Shown piece by piece: positions 20,302 to 28,923 of a stretch of 64,000 bases of DNA. How positions within the stretch are numbered: the stretch's first letter is position 1; the number at the start of each line of letters is the position of its first letter. Where the stretch lies: assembly GCA_028288165.1 (NCBI GenBank), contig JAQBOG010000001.1:1-64000 (forward strand). The letters run 5' to 3'. This DNA is from Sphingobacteriales bacterium. GTDB lineage: Bacteria > Bacteroidota > Bacteroidia > Sphingobacteriales > Sphingobacteriaceae. The translations under genes were made by a program, and so were the position numbers. The notes beneath the pieces were generated by a model. The model had not been told where the DNA came from. It searched no databases and saw nothing but the letters and a program-made list of their open reading frames with translations.

Positions 20302-20481
20302 CTAGATTCCTTGAAAAACATCAGATGCATTTCTAACGTCAATAGTTCCTGCTTCCAGGATATCAACTATAGATAAACTGCTTAGATTGCCTTGATCTAA
20401 CAGTTCGGCAATTTCTTTCAATAGCAACTCACGTTTCCTCTCATAATCTGAATTACATAACTTGTTAACAAAGGGGTTCAT
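20302..20481 (-). CDS. Hypothetical 59-aa protein
   Basis: A short minus-strand frame from ATG 20481 to TAG at 20302-20304. The product starts MNPFVNKLCNSDYERKRELL and continues LKEIAELLDQGNLSSLSI then VDILEAGTIDVRNASDVFQG. It is soluble and mostly helical, with a sensible amino-acid mix and no low-complexity stretch, in an otherwise empty region. No family recognised. Could be chance. Confidence 0.45.
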   Translation of the reverse strand: MNPFVNKLCNSDYERKRELLLKEIAELLDQGNLSSLSIVDILEAGTIDVRNASDVFQGI

Positions 20482-21014
20482 AAATAATAGAACTAATAGA
20501 ATATTAAGTTAAACACGTTTACGATTGTTTGCAAATAAAAGGTACGAACGGTACCTATTATTTAGTTAACGGAATTTTTTTAAATAATTAAGTTATAAGT
20601 AGTTAAGGATGAGTTTAAGCAACGATTCCGTTAATAATTTTATTGAAAGGGTTAGGTAGAAGCAACCGGGGCCCAAAAGCCAATTCTCAAATGGGCATGA
20701 TTAGAAACGGTTTGGAGATCAGCAAAAGAAAGCTCCGTGATGGTAAAGTGCCGACTTATTTTTGAAAAGGTCACTAATCTGACGGCAAAGCGTACTCTTT
20801 TTAGAAGGTGTATAATCTAATTAATGTCCTAGCTAAGCGGTGAGTTATAGAATGGAGGTAATCCTCGGGCACAAGCCAAATTTCTCCTTTTGGGTCGAGA
20901 TGATAAGATAATTTATTATTTTAAGCGCTTTGTCATCCCTGGGTGGGACGGTGGGATCTATTTAACACGTTTAATAATCAACCACAATAATTAAAAATCT
21001 AATATAAATTAAGA
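20482..21014. other. Long non-coding region before the dehydrogenase gene
   Basis: 533 bp without a believable ORF. Frames are broken by many stops. No strong hairpin or known riboswitch motif is visible to me. It may hold gene debris and must include the promoter of the 21015 gene. Confidence 0.5.
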
Positions 21015-22748
21015 ATGAAAAGAAGATCAGGTTTGGGCATTGGATTATTAACCATCATGTACGGCTTATTCTTTAACCCGGCAGTAGGTAACGCACAAAT
21101 GGATGCTGCAGGTAATAAAGTCAATGCAGGTTTAAAAATCCCGGAAGGTTTTAATGCCAATATTTTGATAGACAATTTGGGACAAACAAGGCATTTACTA
21201 ATAACTCCTCAAAATGATATTTATGTTCGGTTAGCCAAGCTTCATGATGGTAAAGGAACAATTGTTTTGCACGAAAGCAATGGCAAAGCAGTCATTAAGT
21301 CAACGTTCGGAAATTTTACCGGAACTGGCGTTTACATGCGGAACGGCTACTTGTATACCTCCTCAAATACTGAAATATATCGCTATAAATTAGATGAGCA
21401 GAATGAGGTGATCAACCCCGAAGCACCCGAAGTGGTGGTTAAGGGATTGGTAGACCGCTGGCAACACAATACGAAATCCATTATGATGGATAATGAAGGA
21501 AATTTATTTATCCCGGTAGGGGCGCCTTCTAATTCATGCCAGATTAATGATCGAGTGGTGGGTTCGTTAGGAATGGCTGGCTGCCCATTATTGGATTCTG
21601 CGGGTGGCGTGTGGCAATTTAAAGCAGATAAACTTAATCAAACGTATAGTGACGGGGTTCGATATGCGACTGGTTTACGTAATGTAGTTGCTGTGGATTG
21701 GAATACACAAACCAATCAATTATATGTGATGCAACATGGCAGGGATCAATTGAATAACATGTTTCCGCAATATTATACCTTTAAACAATCGGCCGAATTA
21801 CCTGCTGAATGTATGTATGCGCTGAAAAAAGGCGACAATGCCGGTTGGCCATATATTTACTATGATGGTTTCCAAAAGAAAAAAATGCTAGCACCCGAGT
21901 ATGGTGGTGATGGCAAGAAAGAAGGGGCTGCGGAATTTTTAGAGCCAACCGCTTCTTACCCAGCACACATGGCGCCAAACGGCTTATTATTTTATACCGG
22001 CAATCAGTTTCCTGCAAAATATAAAAACGGTGCTTTTATCGCTTTCCATGGTTCCTGGAATCGTTCGCCAGAACCTCAGGCCGGTTATTTTGTAGTTTTT
22101 CAACCTTTTAAAGATGGTAAACCTGCTGGTGATTGGGAAGTATTTGCGGATGGATTTTCAGGATCTCCAGAAAAAACCGCTTCCGGCCGTGCGGATAGAA
22201 GACCATGCGGTTTAGCGCAAAGTGCAGACGGTTCTTTATATATCTCGGATGATGTAAAGGGTGCTATTTTTAAAATTACCTATAGCGGAGAATTCACTTC
22301 TAATAAAACAGAAGTACAAACTGGAATGAAATCTATAATAAGCTCTACCAAAGTAACCCCTAACATGGCTGGCAATAGTAAAACACCACCCGCCATTAAA
22401 AAAACAACGGCTCCGGCCAAGTTAAACCTTTCTGCTGGTAAAGCTTTATACGTTCAAAATTGTGTGGCTTGCCATCAGGTTGATGGAGGCGGGGTTCAAA
22501 ATTTAAATCCGCCACTAATAAAAACCAGTTATGTATTAGGCGATAAAACAAAATTGATTAACGTGCTCTTGAATGGCTTAAACCAAGTGGAAGTTGATGG
22601 CGAAAAATACAGTAATGTAATGCCTCCATTCAGTCATTTATCAGATAAACAAATAGCGGATGTTTTGAGCTATGTAAGAAACAATTTCGGTAATAAGGCA
22701 AGTTTATTAACCGAAAAGGAAGTTTCAACTGCCAGGGCTAAGAAATAG
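21015..22748 (+). CDS. PQQ-type sugar (sorbosone/glucose) dehydrogenase with C-terminal cytochrome c domain
   Basis: A 577-aa exported enzyme with a signal peptide (residues 1 to about 27, cut near GNAQ). Residues 30-430 form a six-bladed propeller of the soluble glucose/L-sorbosone dehydrogenase type (landmarks DIYVRLAKLHDG, GLRNVVAVDWN, HGRDQLNN, AFHGSWNRSPEP). Residues 470-570 are a class I cytochrome c with CVACH at 483-487 and axial Met near 536 in MPPFSHLSD. The heme domain probably passes electrons from PQQ to the respiratory chain. It is followed by mutarotase, lactonase and dehydrogenase genes, consistent with periplasmic oxidation of a sugar. Substrate unknown. Confidence 0.85.
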   Translation: MKRRSGLGIGLLTIMYGLFFNPAVGNAQMDAAGNKVNAGLKIPEGFNANILIDNLGQTRHLLITPQNDIYVRLAKLHDGKGTIVLHESNGKAVIKSTFGNFTGTGVYMRNGYLYTSSNTEIYRYKLDEQNEVINPEAPEVVVKGLVDRWQHNTKSIMMDNEGNLFIPVGAPSNSCQINDRVVGSLGMAGCPLLDSAGGVWQFKADKLNQTYSDGVRYATGLRNVVAVDWNTQTNQLYVMQHGRDQLNNMFPQYYTFKQSAELPAECMYALKKGDNAGWPYIYYDGFQKKKMLAPEYGGDGKKEGAAEFLEPTASYPAHMAPNGLLFYTGNQFPAKYKNGAFIAFHGSWNRSPEPQAGYFVVFQPFKDGKPAGDWEVFADGFSGSPEKTASGRADRRPCGLAQSADGSLYISDDVKGAIFKITYSGEFTSNKTEVQTGMKSIISSTKVTPNMAGNSKTPPAIKKTTAPAKLNLSAGKALYVQNCVACHQVDGGGVQNLNPPLIKTSYVLGDKTKLINVLLNGLNQVEVDGEKYSNVMPPFSHLSDKQIADVLSYVRNNFGNKASLLTEKEVSTARAKK

Positions 22749-22875
22749 ATTTGTCAAAAGTGTTAAGTATTAGTATTAAGTGTAAAGTAGAGAGTCGTAA
22801 GTATAAAGTGTCAAATCTCGGTTAAGTACCTCATACCTGAAGCCTCAAAACTCACACTCCTCAAACTAATAAAAA

Positions 22876-23217
22876 ATGAAAAAATATTGTTTAGCTCTTG
22901 ACCTTGTAAATGATGAAGCATTGATTGCTGAGTACGAAAACTGGCATAAGGGTGAAAATGTATGGCCTGAAATTAAAGCTAGTATTACAAATAATGGTAT
23001 CACCAATTTGGAGATATTCAGAACGGGTAACAGGCTATTTATGATTATGGAAACTGATGATTCTTTTAGTTTTGAACGTAAAGGCCAAATGGATGCGGAT
23101 AACACAAAAGTACTTGAATGGGAAGCGCTGATGTGGAAATTTCAGCAGCCGCTACCATGGGCGAAAGGCAATGAAAAGTGGATATTAATGGACCAAATTT
23201 TTGGACTCAAGTTATAG
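22876..23217 (+). CDS. L-rhamnose/L-fucose mutarotase family protein
   Basis: A 113-aa dimeric ferredoxin-like-fold protein (DUF718/RhaM family), with MKKYCLALDLVND at the start and the conserved NLEIFRTGNRLFMIMET and PWAKGNEKWILMDQIF. Members interconvert alpha and beta anomers of rhamnose or fucose. It ends 4 bp before the lactonase start, so the two are surely translated together. Fucose is favoured because the neighbours look like the oxidative fucose route. Confidence 0.85.
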   Translation: MKKYCLALDLVNDEALIAEYENWHKGENVWPEIKASITNNGITNLEIFRTGNRLFMIMETDDSFSFERKGQMDADNTKVLEWEALMWKFQQPLPWAKGNEKWILMDQIFGLKL

Positions 23218-23221
23218 TTTT

Positions 23222-24082
23222 ATGGAATATACAGTTGATGTTTTAAAAGGCAAAGGGCACATCGATGCACATCAGCATTTTTGGAAATATAATACACCTC
23301 GTGATAGTTGGATTACGGATGATATGGTGGTTATCCGGAGGGATTTTTTACCTGAAGATTTACTGCCCATACTTCAGGAAAACGGTTTTGAGGGCTGCGT
23401 TACCGTACAATCTGACCAATCCGAGGAAGAGAACTTTTTTCAACTACAAAATGCAGATCGCAATGACTTTATTAAAGGAGTAGTAGGCTGGGTAGATTTT
23501 CGAGCTACGGATATTGAAGATCGATTGGCGGATTTGAGTCAGTATAAAAAACTGAAAGGGTTTCGGCATATTCTTCAAGGTGAAAGCAAACGTGATTTTA
23601 TGTTAGAATCGGCATTTATGAACGGAATTAGCCACCTGAAAAAATACAATTTTACTTATGATATTTTAGTCCTTCCGGATCAATTGCCATATGTAAAGCA
23701 GTTCGTGACTCAGTTTCCAGATCAGCCCTTTGTAATTAATCACTTGGCAAAACCAGATATAAAGGGACAGCAACTTACAGCTTGGAAAAAAGATATGGAA
23801 CAAATTTCGTTATACCGAAACGTATCTTGCAAAATATCTGGAATGGTTACCGAAGCTGATTGGAATTGCTGGAAAGCGGAAGATTTTACGCCGTATATGG
23901 ACACAGTTGTTAATGCTTTTGGAACAGATAGAATCATGTTTGGTTCCGATTGGCCAGTTTGCCTGCTGGCTGCATCTTATGAAAAGACCATTGAGATTGT
24001 AAAAAATTATTTCTCAGCATTTAGCGACACAGAATACAACAAGTTTTTTGGCGGTAATGCCAAATCTTTCTACCATTTATAG
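23222..24082 (+). CDS. Amidohydrolase-family lactonase (L-fuconolactonase-like)
   Basis: A 286-aa TIM-barrel metal hydrolase of the amidohydrolase-2 group. The HxH metal motif is in HIDAHQHFWKY near residue 15, with VINHLAKPD and the C-terminal MFGSDWPVC carrying the metal Asp. Members open L-fucono-1,5-lactone, L-rhamnonolactone or related lactones. The ATG at 23222 is preferred to the TTG at 23201 because that would overlap the mutarotase gene. It lies 29 bp before a zinc dehydrogenase. Confidence 0.87.
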   Translation: MEYTVDVLKGKGHIDAHQHFWKYNTPRDSWITDDMVVIRRDFLPEDLLPILQENGFEGCVTVQSDQSEEENFFQLQNADRNDFIKGVVGWVDFRATDIEDRLADLSQYKKLKGFRHILQGESKRDFMLESAFMNGISHLKKYNFTYDILVLPDQLPYVKQFVTQFPDQPFVINHLAKPDIKGQQLTAWKKDMEQISLYRNVSCKISGMVTEADWNCWKAEDFTPYMDTVVNAFGTDRIMFGSDWPVCLLAASYEKTIEIVKNYFSAFSDTEYNKFFGGNAKSFYHL

Positions 24083-24111
24083 AACCAAATTGTAATAACC
24101 TTCTCATACTT

Positions 24112-25128
24112 ATGAAGACTTTAGTATGTATTACGCCTGGTAATTTCAAATATGAAGGTAAATTAATGCCCCAGCCAGAACAGGGAATGGCCATTATTAA
24201 GATTAAAAGAATTGGAATTTGTGGTACTGATCTTCATGCTTTTCAAGGAAACCAGCCTTTTTTCACCTATCCACGAATATTAGGGCATGAGCTAGCTGGT
24301 GAACTAATAAGTACCGACGATGCACCCGATTTCCAAATTAGCGAATCTGTTACGGTAATTCCGTACTATCATTGTGGTAAATGTATAGCCTGTCGGGGTG
24401 GTAATACCAATTGTTGTGCGGTTATGAAGGTTTTGGGTGTACATCAGGATGGTGGAATGGTAGAGTATTTATCAGTTCCTGCTCATTTATTGGTTCATGG
24501 CGATGGTTTGAGTTTTGACCAACTCGCATTGGTTGAGCCTCTTGCAATTGGCGCTCATGGTGTTCGCAGGGCGGATGTTAAACCCAGTGAATTCGTTTTA
24601 GTAGTGGGTGCAGGCCCGATAGGATTAGGTGTGATGGAATTTGCAAGGATTGCGGGGGCAAAAGTAATTGCTTTAGATATTCATGCGGGCAGGCTTGCCT
24701 TTTGTAAAGAAAAGTTACAGGTGGAATACCTTATAAATAGTAGCATAGAGAACGTTTTTGAAAAATTGCAAGAGATAACCAGCGGAGATATGCCTACTGT
24801 TATAATAGATGCGACGGGTAGTCTAAAAGCCATAGAAAACAGTTTCCAATACCTCGCACATGGAGGTAGATTTGTTTTAGTGGGCTTACAAAAGGAGGCT
24901 ATCTCTTTTAGTCACCCAGAATTTCATAAGCGGGAAGCTACCTTAATGAGTAGCCGTAATGCAACCCGTGCAGATTTTGAACATGTTATCCGCTCGATGA
25001 AAAACAATTTGTTAAATCCTTTAAATTACATTACTCATCGGGTAAACTTCGATCAGCTAGGCGACAAATTTGAAAGCTTTTTGAATCCTGCTAATGAGGT
25101 AATTAAAGCCATGGTATTACTCCACTAG
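24112..25128 (+). CDS. Zinc-dependent medium-chain sugar alcohol/aldose dehydrogenase
   Basis: A 338-aa MDR-family enzyme. The catalytic zinc ligands are Cys in GICGTDLHAF and His-Glu in ILGHELAGE. The structural-zinc loop is CGKCIACRGGNTNCC and the NAD fold is VVGAGPIGLGVMEF. Probably oxidises L-fucose, L-galactonate or a pathway intermediate. It closes a four-gene same-strand cluster with the PQQ dehydrogenase, mutarotase and lactonase. The exact order of reactions is inference. Confidence 0.87.
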   Translation: MKTLVCITPGNFKYEGKLMPQPEQGMAIIKIKRIGICGTDLHAFQGNQPFFTYPRILGHELAGELISTDDAPDFQISESVTVIPYYHCGKCIACRGGNTNCCAVMKVLGVHQDGGMVEYLSVPAHLLVHGDGLSFDQLALVEPLAIGAHGVRRADVKPSEFVLVVGAGPIGLGVMEFARIAGAKVIALDIHAGRLAFCKEKLQVEYLINSSIENVFEKLQEITSGDMPTVIIDATGSLKAIENSFQYLAHGGRFVLVGLQKEAISFSHPEFHKREATLMSSRNATRADFEHVIRSMKNNLLNPLNYITHRVNFDQLGDKFESFLNPANEVIKAMVLLH

Positions 25129-25612
25129 TATTCCTACTTATATTATAGTTCAAACCAAAAAGGAGTTTAATTCATTAGGTTCTTTTTGTACTACTACGCT
25201 CAGTTCGACTAGTTGCTAATGACACTTTTAAAAATCGAACTCAGGTTACTAGCCTCACTGGGCTGCGCCCCTTTAGTATATTTTCCAGGTAGTGTTGCGT
25301 GTTTATTGTGCTGGGCTCTTTGTTAAGCGAAAATGAACTTTCATGGCTCAATTATGTTTTCTTGAGGGGCTATGTGATTGTGCTTTTCGCCTATCGGTGC
25401 ACTTTTGGTATTTGTTATAATATCACCTACAGTTTTTTCTATCTACTTATGAAACAGGTATCTATATGACTTTATAGTGAGTTATTGCTGTTCTGGTAAT
25501 GATGAAATTGATTAAGAAATTATAAACCATTTAACAATTACATAACATTGGAATAACAGTAGGTTGATTTTGGTGCGGTTACTTTGTACCATTAAATCAC
25601 ATAAAATTAACA
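25129..25612. other. Intergenic region upstream of the phosphate operon
   Basis: 484 bp with no credible gene. The right end holds the candidate Pho box at 25531 and a Bacteroidota -7-like TACTTTG at about 25579-25585. The left part has only short stop-rich frames. Confidence 0.6.
25531..25558 (+). promoter_or_regulatory. Candidate Pho box: three direct repeats with 11-bp period
   Basis: TTAACA (25531), ATAACA (25542) and ATAACA (25553) are spaced exactly 11 bp apart, one helical turn each, as in PhoB/PhoP binding sites (PhoP of Bacillus binds TTAACA-like repeats). They end about 55 bp before the porin start of the phosphate operon and just upstream of a TACTTTG -7-like element. Confidence 0.6.
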
Positions 25613-26956
25613 ATGAGATTAAAATTGAAGGTTACGTTTGCAGCTATTGGTTTATGCCTTTTAGCACAACATATGGTAAATGCCCAAGAGGTATCAGTTG
25701 CAAAGGATAGTTTAAAAGCAACAGAACAAATCGATGAACCTGATACGTTGGTGTCGGCAATTCAAAAACTGCAATCAGATATTTTATCGTTACACAACCT
25801 TAAAATATCGGGCTATGTACAGGCTCAATACCAAATTGCCGATACTGCTGGTATTAATTCTTTTGATGGAGGTAATTTTGGTCTTAATATCGATAATAGA
25901 TTCCAGATCCGCCGAGCCAGACTTAAATTCGTGTATAGTGCCAACCCGTATGCAAAATATCAATTACAAGTAGATTTTAGAGAAACTGGAGTAACTGTTC
26001 GTGACGCTTTTGCTCAATTTACCGCTCCTTTTGCAGATGCATTATCATTAACGGCGGGTATGTTTGATCGTCCGTTTGGATATGCCATTTCGTATTCTTC
26101 TAACTTGCGTGAGGCACCAGAAAGAGCACGGATTTTCCAAACATTGTTTCCAAATGAGCGTGATCTTGGCGCTAAAATGACGATACAAGGATCAAAAACT
26201 TCTACGTGGAATTTTCTTAAAATTGATTTCGGCTTTTTTAGCGGAAACAATATAAATCCTGAAACCGATAGCAAGAAGGACTTTATTGGTCACATTGGTA
26301 TTAATAAAGCAAATAAAAATGAAAGCTTTAAATACGGATTTGGAGTTTCTTACTACAACGGTGGCGTATTACAAACGAATGATAACATCTTAAGTGTTGA
26401 TAAAAGTTCAAACGTTCCGGTATTTGTGGCAAAAGCCATACCTGTTGTTGGTGCCTATAAAAATAAATATGCTTCAAGAGAATATGTAGGCGGCGATGCC
26501 GAATTCACCATTTCTTCTCCGGTAGGCTTCACAACTTTCAATGGAGAGTATCTAACAGGTAATCAACCAGGATTTTCTTCTGCAACCAATGCGGGCAATG
26601 TAAGTCCGTCTGGACCGATAACTGTGGGTGATACGTATAACCGCAAATTTAACGGTGGTTACGTGAGTTTGGTTCAAGATTTCAGTAAAGCGCCAATTTC
26701 ATTAGTAGCCAGATATGATCTGTATGACCCAAACAAGAATGTAAATGGTAACGATATTAAAGCTGCCAATAAATTTTCTGGTGCTGATATTAAATATACA
26801 ACAGTTGGTTTTGGCTTACTCTATAAATTCGATGCAAACGTAAAGTTAACCGGATATTATGATCTGGTTAAAAATGAAACCTCTGCAAACCTACCAGGCT
26901 TCACCAAAGATTTGAAGGACAATGTGATTACTCTTAGACTGCAATACAAATTCTAA
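25613..26956 (+). CDS. Phosphate-selective porin O/P family outer-membrane protein
   Basis: A 447-aa outer-membrane beta-barrel of the OprO/OprP family. It has a signal peptide (residues 1-24, cut near VNAQE), a short helical linker, then barrel strands from about residue 60 to a C-terminal Phe (LRLQYKF), the usual insertion signal. RRARLKFVYSANPYAKYQLQ and FDRPFGYAISYSSNLREAPER are typical. Imports phosphate or polyphosphate across the outer membrane. First gene of the pst operon, 27 bp before the first pstS, downstream of a Pho-box-like repeat. Confidence 0.9.
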   Translation: MRLKLKVTFAAIGLCLLAQHMVNAQEVSVAKDSLKATEQIDEPDTLVSAIQKLQSDILSLHNLKISGYVQAQYQIADTAGINSFDGGNFGLNIDNRFQIRRARLKFVYSANPYAKYQLQVDFRETGVTVRDAFAQFTAPFADALSLTAGMFDRPFGYAISYSSNLREAPERARIFQTLFPNERDLGAKMTIQGSKTSTWNFLKIDFGFFSGNNINPETDSKKDFIGHIGINKANKNESFKYGFGVSYYNGGVLQTNDNILSVDKSSNVPVFVAKAIPVVGAYKNKYASREYVGGDAEFTISSPVGFTTFNGEYLTGNQPGFSSATNAGNVSPSGPITVGDTYNRKFNGGYVSLVQDFSKAPISLVARYDLYDPNKNVNGNDIKAANKFSGADIKYTTVGFGLLYKFDANVKLTGYYDLVKNETSANLPGFTKDLKDNVITLRLQYKF

Positions 26957-26983
26957 ACATCTATACTTTCTAAAATATTTATC

Positions 26984-27862
26984 ATGAAAAAAGGAATCAA
27001 AATACTATTGAGTTTACTTATCGTATTAAACTACGGATGTTCAAACTCAGATTCAGGAAAAAATAAAACGGAAGAAGCTAATAGAACAGAAGAAACAAAA
27101 GGCGGAATTAACATAAAAGGTAGTGATACCGTTTTGCCTCTTTCACAAAAGGAAGCAGAAGTTTTTGGTAAGGCTAATGCAGATTCACGAATTACCGTAA
27201 CAGGTGGAGGTAGCGGAATCGGTTTTACTGCCTTGATTGATGACAATACCGATATCGCCATGGCTTCCAGAAAAATTAAAGTGGATGAGCGCTTAAAGTT
27301 AGAACAAGCCGGAAAAGCTTTTAAGGAAGTGATTATTGCACATGATGCCCTGGCGGTGATTGTAAATCCAGCAAATAAAGTAAGCCAGTTAACTCGTGAA
27401 CAATTAGAAGGCATTTTTACCGGTAAAATTGTTAATTGGAAAGAGGTAGGTGGTGATGATTTAAAGATTGTGGTGTACAGCCGCGAAACCAGTTCTGGTA
27501 CTTATGAATTTTTTAAGGAGCACGTAATGAACAAAAAGAACTACGCTTCTAATGTTTTGAGTTTGCCTGCTACGGGAGCGATTGTAGAATCGGTCAGTCA
27601 GACCAAAGGAGCCATTGGTTATGTGGGTTTAGCATATCTTGAAAAAAACATTAAGCCATTAAAAGTTTCATTTGATGCAGGAAAGAATTTTACAGCACCT
27701 TCAATGGAAGCTGCTAAAGATCACTCGTATCCGATTGCTCGTCCGTTATATTACTATTATTTAGATACCAAGGAAACAACGATCAAGCCATTTGTCGATT
27801 TCATATTATCAACGGAAGGACAAAAAATTGTAGCTGAAGTAGGTTACGTACCTGTAAATTAA
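26984..27862 (+). CDS. pstS: Phosphate-binding protein PstS, lipoprotein form
   Basis: A 292-aa PBP-like phosphate-binding protein. The N-terminal signal ends in a lipobox (LNYGC, Cys at residue 19), followed by an Asn/Glu/Lys-rich linker, so it is tethered to a membrane. The binding fold starts at IKGSDTVLPLSQKEAEVF, with the phosphate-contact stretches VTGGGSGIGFTALID and SRETSSGTYEFF. Paralogous to the next gene, with long identical stretches, so it is a tandem duplication. It delivers phosphate to PstCAB. Confidence 0.93.
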   Translation: MKKGIKILLSLLIVLNYGCSNSDSGKNKTEEANRTEETKGGINIKGSDTVLPLSQKEAEVFGKANADSRITVTGGGSGIGFTALIDDNTDIAMASRKIKVDERLKLEQAGKAFKEVIIAHDALAVIVNPANKVSQLTREQLEGIFTGKIVNWKEVGGDDLKIVVYSRETSSGTYEFFKEHVMNKKNYASNVLSLPATGAIVESVSQTKGAIGYVGLAYLEKNIKPLKVSFDAGKNFTAPSMEAAKDHSYPIARPLYYYYLDTKETTIKPFVDFILSTEGQKIVAEVGYVPVN

Positions 27863-27909
27863 CAAATCATTTTCTCCAACACGTTTATAGAAATTCCATT
27901 ATTAAGATT

Positions 27910-28719
27910 ATGAAAAAAATATTAATCATCGCACTTTGCTTGTATTCAAGTTTAGGTTTTGCACAACGGATTAAAGGAAGTGATACCGTTTTACCGCTTT
28001 CACAAAAAGAAGCTGAAGTTTTCGGCAAGAAAAATAAAGGTTCTAAACTGATAGTAACAGGAGGCGGAACAGGTATTGGCTTTACTGCACTGATAGATGG
28101 TAACACAGATATCGCTATGGCATCACGTAAAATTAAATTAGACGAACGCCTAAAATTACAAGATGCTGGTAAAGCATTTAAAGAAGTAATTATCTCTTAT
28201 GATGCTTTGGGTGTAGTAGTTAACCCAGCTAATAAAGTAAGTCAGCTTACCCGCGAACAATTGGAAGGTATTTTTACCGGAAAAATCACTAACTGGAAAG
28301 CAGTTGGCGGCGATGATTTGAAAATTGTGGTTTACAGTCGCGAAACAAGCTCTGGAACGTATGAGTTTTTTAAAGAGCATGTGATGAACAAAAAGAACTA
28401 TGCTTCTGCGGTTTTAAACTTGCCTGCAACAGGCGCTATCATCGAATCGGTAAGTCAAACAAAAGGATCCATTGGTTATGTGGGATTAGCTTACTTAGAA
28501 AAAGATGTGAAGGCGTTGAAAGTTTCGTTTGATAAAGGCAAGAATTACATTGCACCATCAATGGCTACTGCGAAAAACAAAACGTATCCAATTACTCGTC
28601 CGCTGTACTTCTACTATTTAACTAAAAGCGAAAAGTCTTTAAAACCATTTATCGATTTTACTTTATCGGCAGAAGGACAAGATATAGTTGAAAAAGTAGG
28701 GTACGTACCACTTAACTAG
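27910..28719 (+). CDS. pstS: Phosphate-binding protein PstS, soluble periplasmic form
   Basis: A 269-aa PstS with a cleavable signal (residues 1-20, cut near GFAQR) and no lipobox, so it should be free in the periplasm. The mature domain is nearly the same as the upstream lipoprotein copy (SRETSSGTYEFF, SQTKGxIGYVGLAYLEK shared). Two forms, one tethered and one soluble, may differ in diffusion or affinity. It is 47 bp after the first copy and followed by a hairpin repeat before pstC. Confidence 0.93.
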   Translation: MKKILIIALCLYSSLGFAQRIKGSDTVLPLSQKEAEVFGKKNKGSKLIVTGGGTGIGFTALIDGNTDIAMASRKIKLDERLKLQDAGKAFKEVIISYDALGVVVNPANKVSQLTREQLEGIFTGKITNWKAVGGDDLKIVVYSRETSSGTYEFFKEHVMNKKNYASAVLNLPATGAIIESVSQTKGSIGYVGLAYLEKDVKALKVSFDKGKNYIAPSMATAKNKTYPITRPLYFYYLTKSEKSLKPFIDFTLSAEGQDIVEKVGYVPLN

Positions 28720-28783
28720 ATATAATATTGACTGGGATAGATCTTAGGGATGTCTGTTCATAGGATATTTTTGAGATTTATCC

Positions 28784-28867
28784 GGGATTTGCGTTAGGGA
28801 TTGAAGTGAAAATCCTTTTTGCCCCTTCGCAAAAAGATTGCAACGAAAAGCCCGCCCGAACGCCCAA
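28784..28867 (+). repeat. Dispersed imperfect-hairpin repeat, copy d, inside the pst operon
   Basis: A clear copy: GCGTTAGGGATTGAAGTG, AAAATCCTTTTTGC, loop CCCTTC, GCAAAAAGATTGCAACG, AAAAGCCCGCCC, GAACGCCC. It sits between pstS and pstC and could affect transcript stability or partial termination there. Confidence 0.93.
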
Positions 28868-28923
28868 ATTACATCGAATAACAGATCGTAATACCAAACT
28901 TTCCATCATACTTATAGCTCGCT

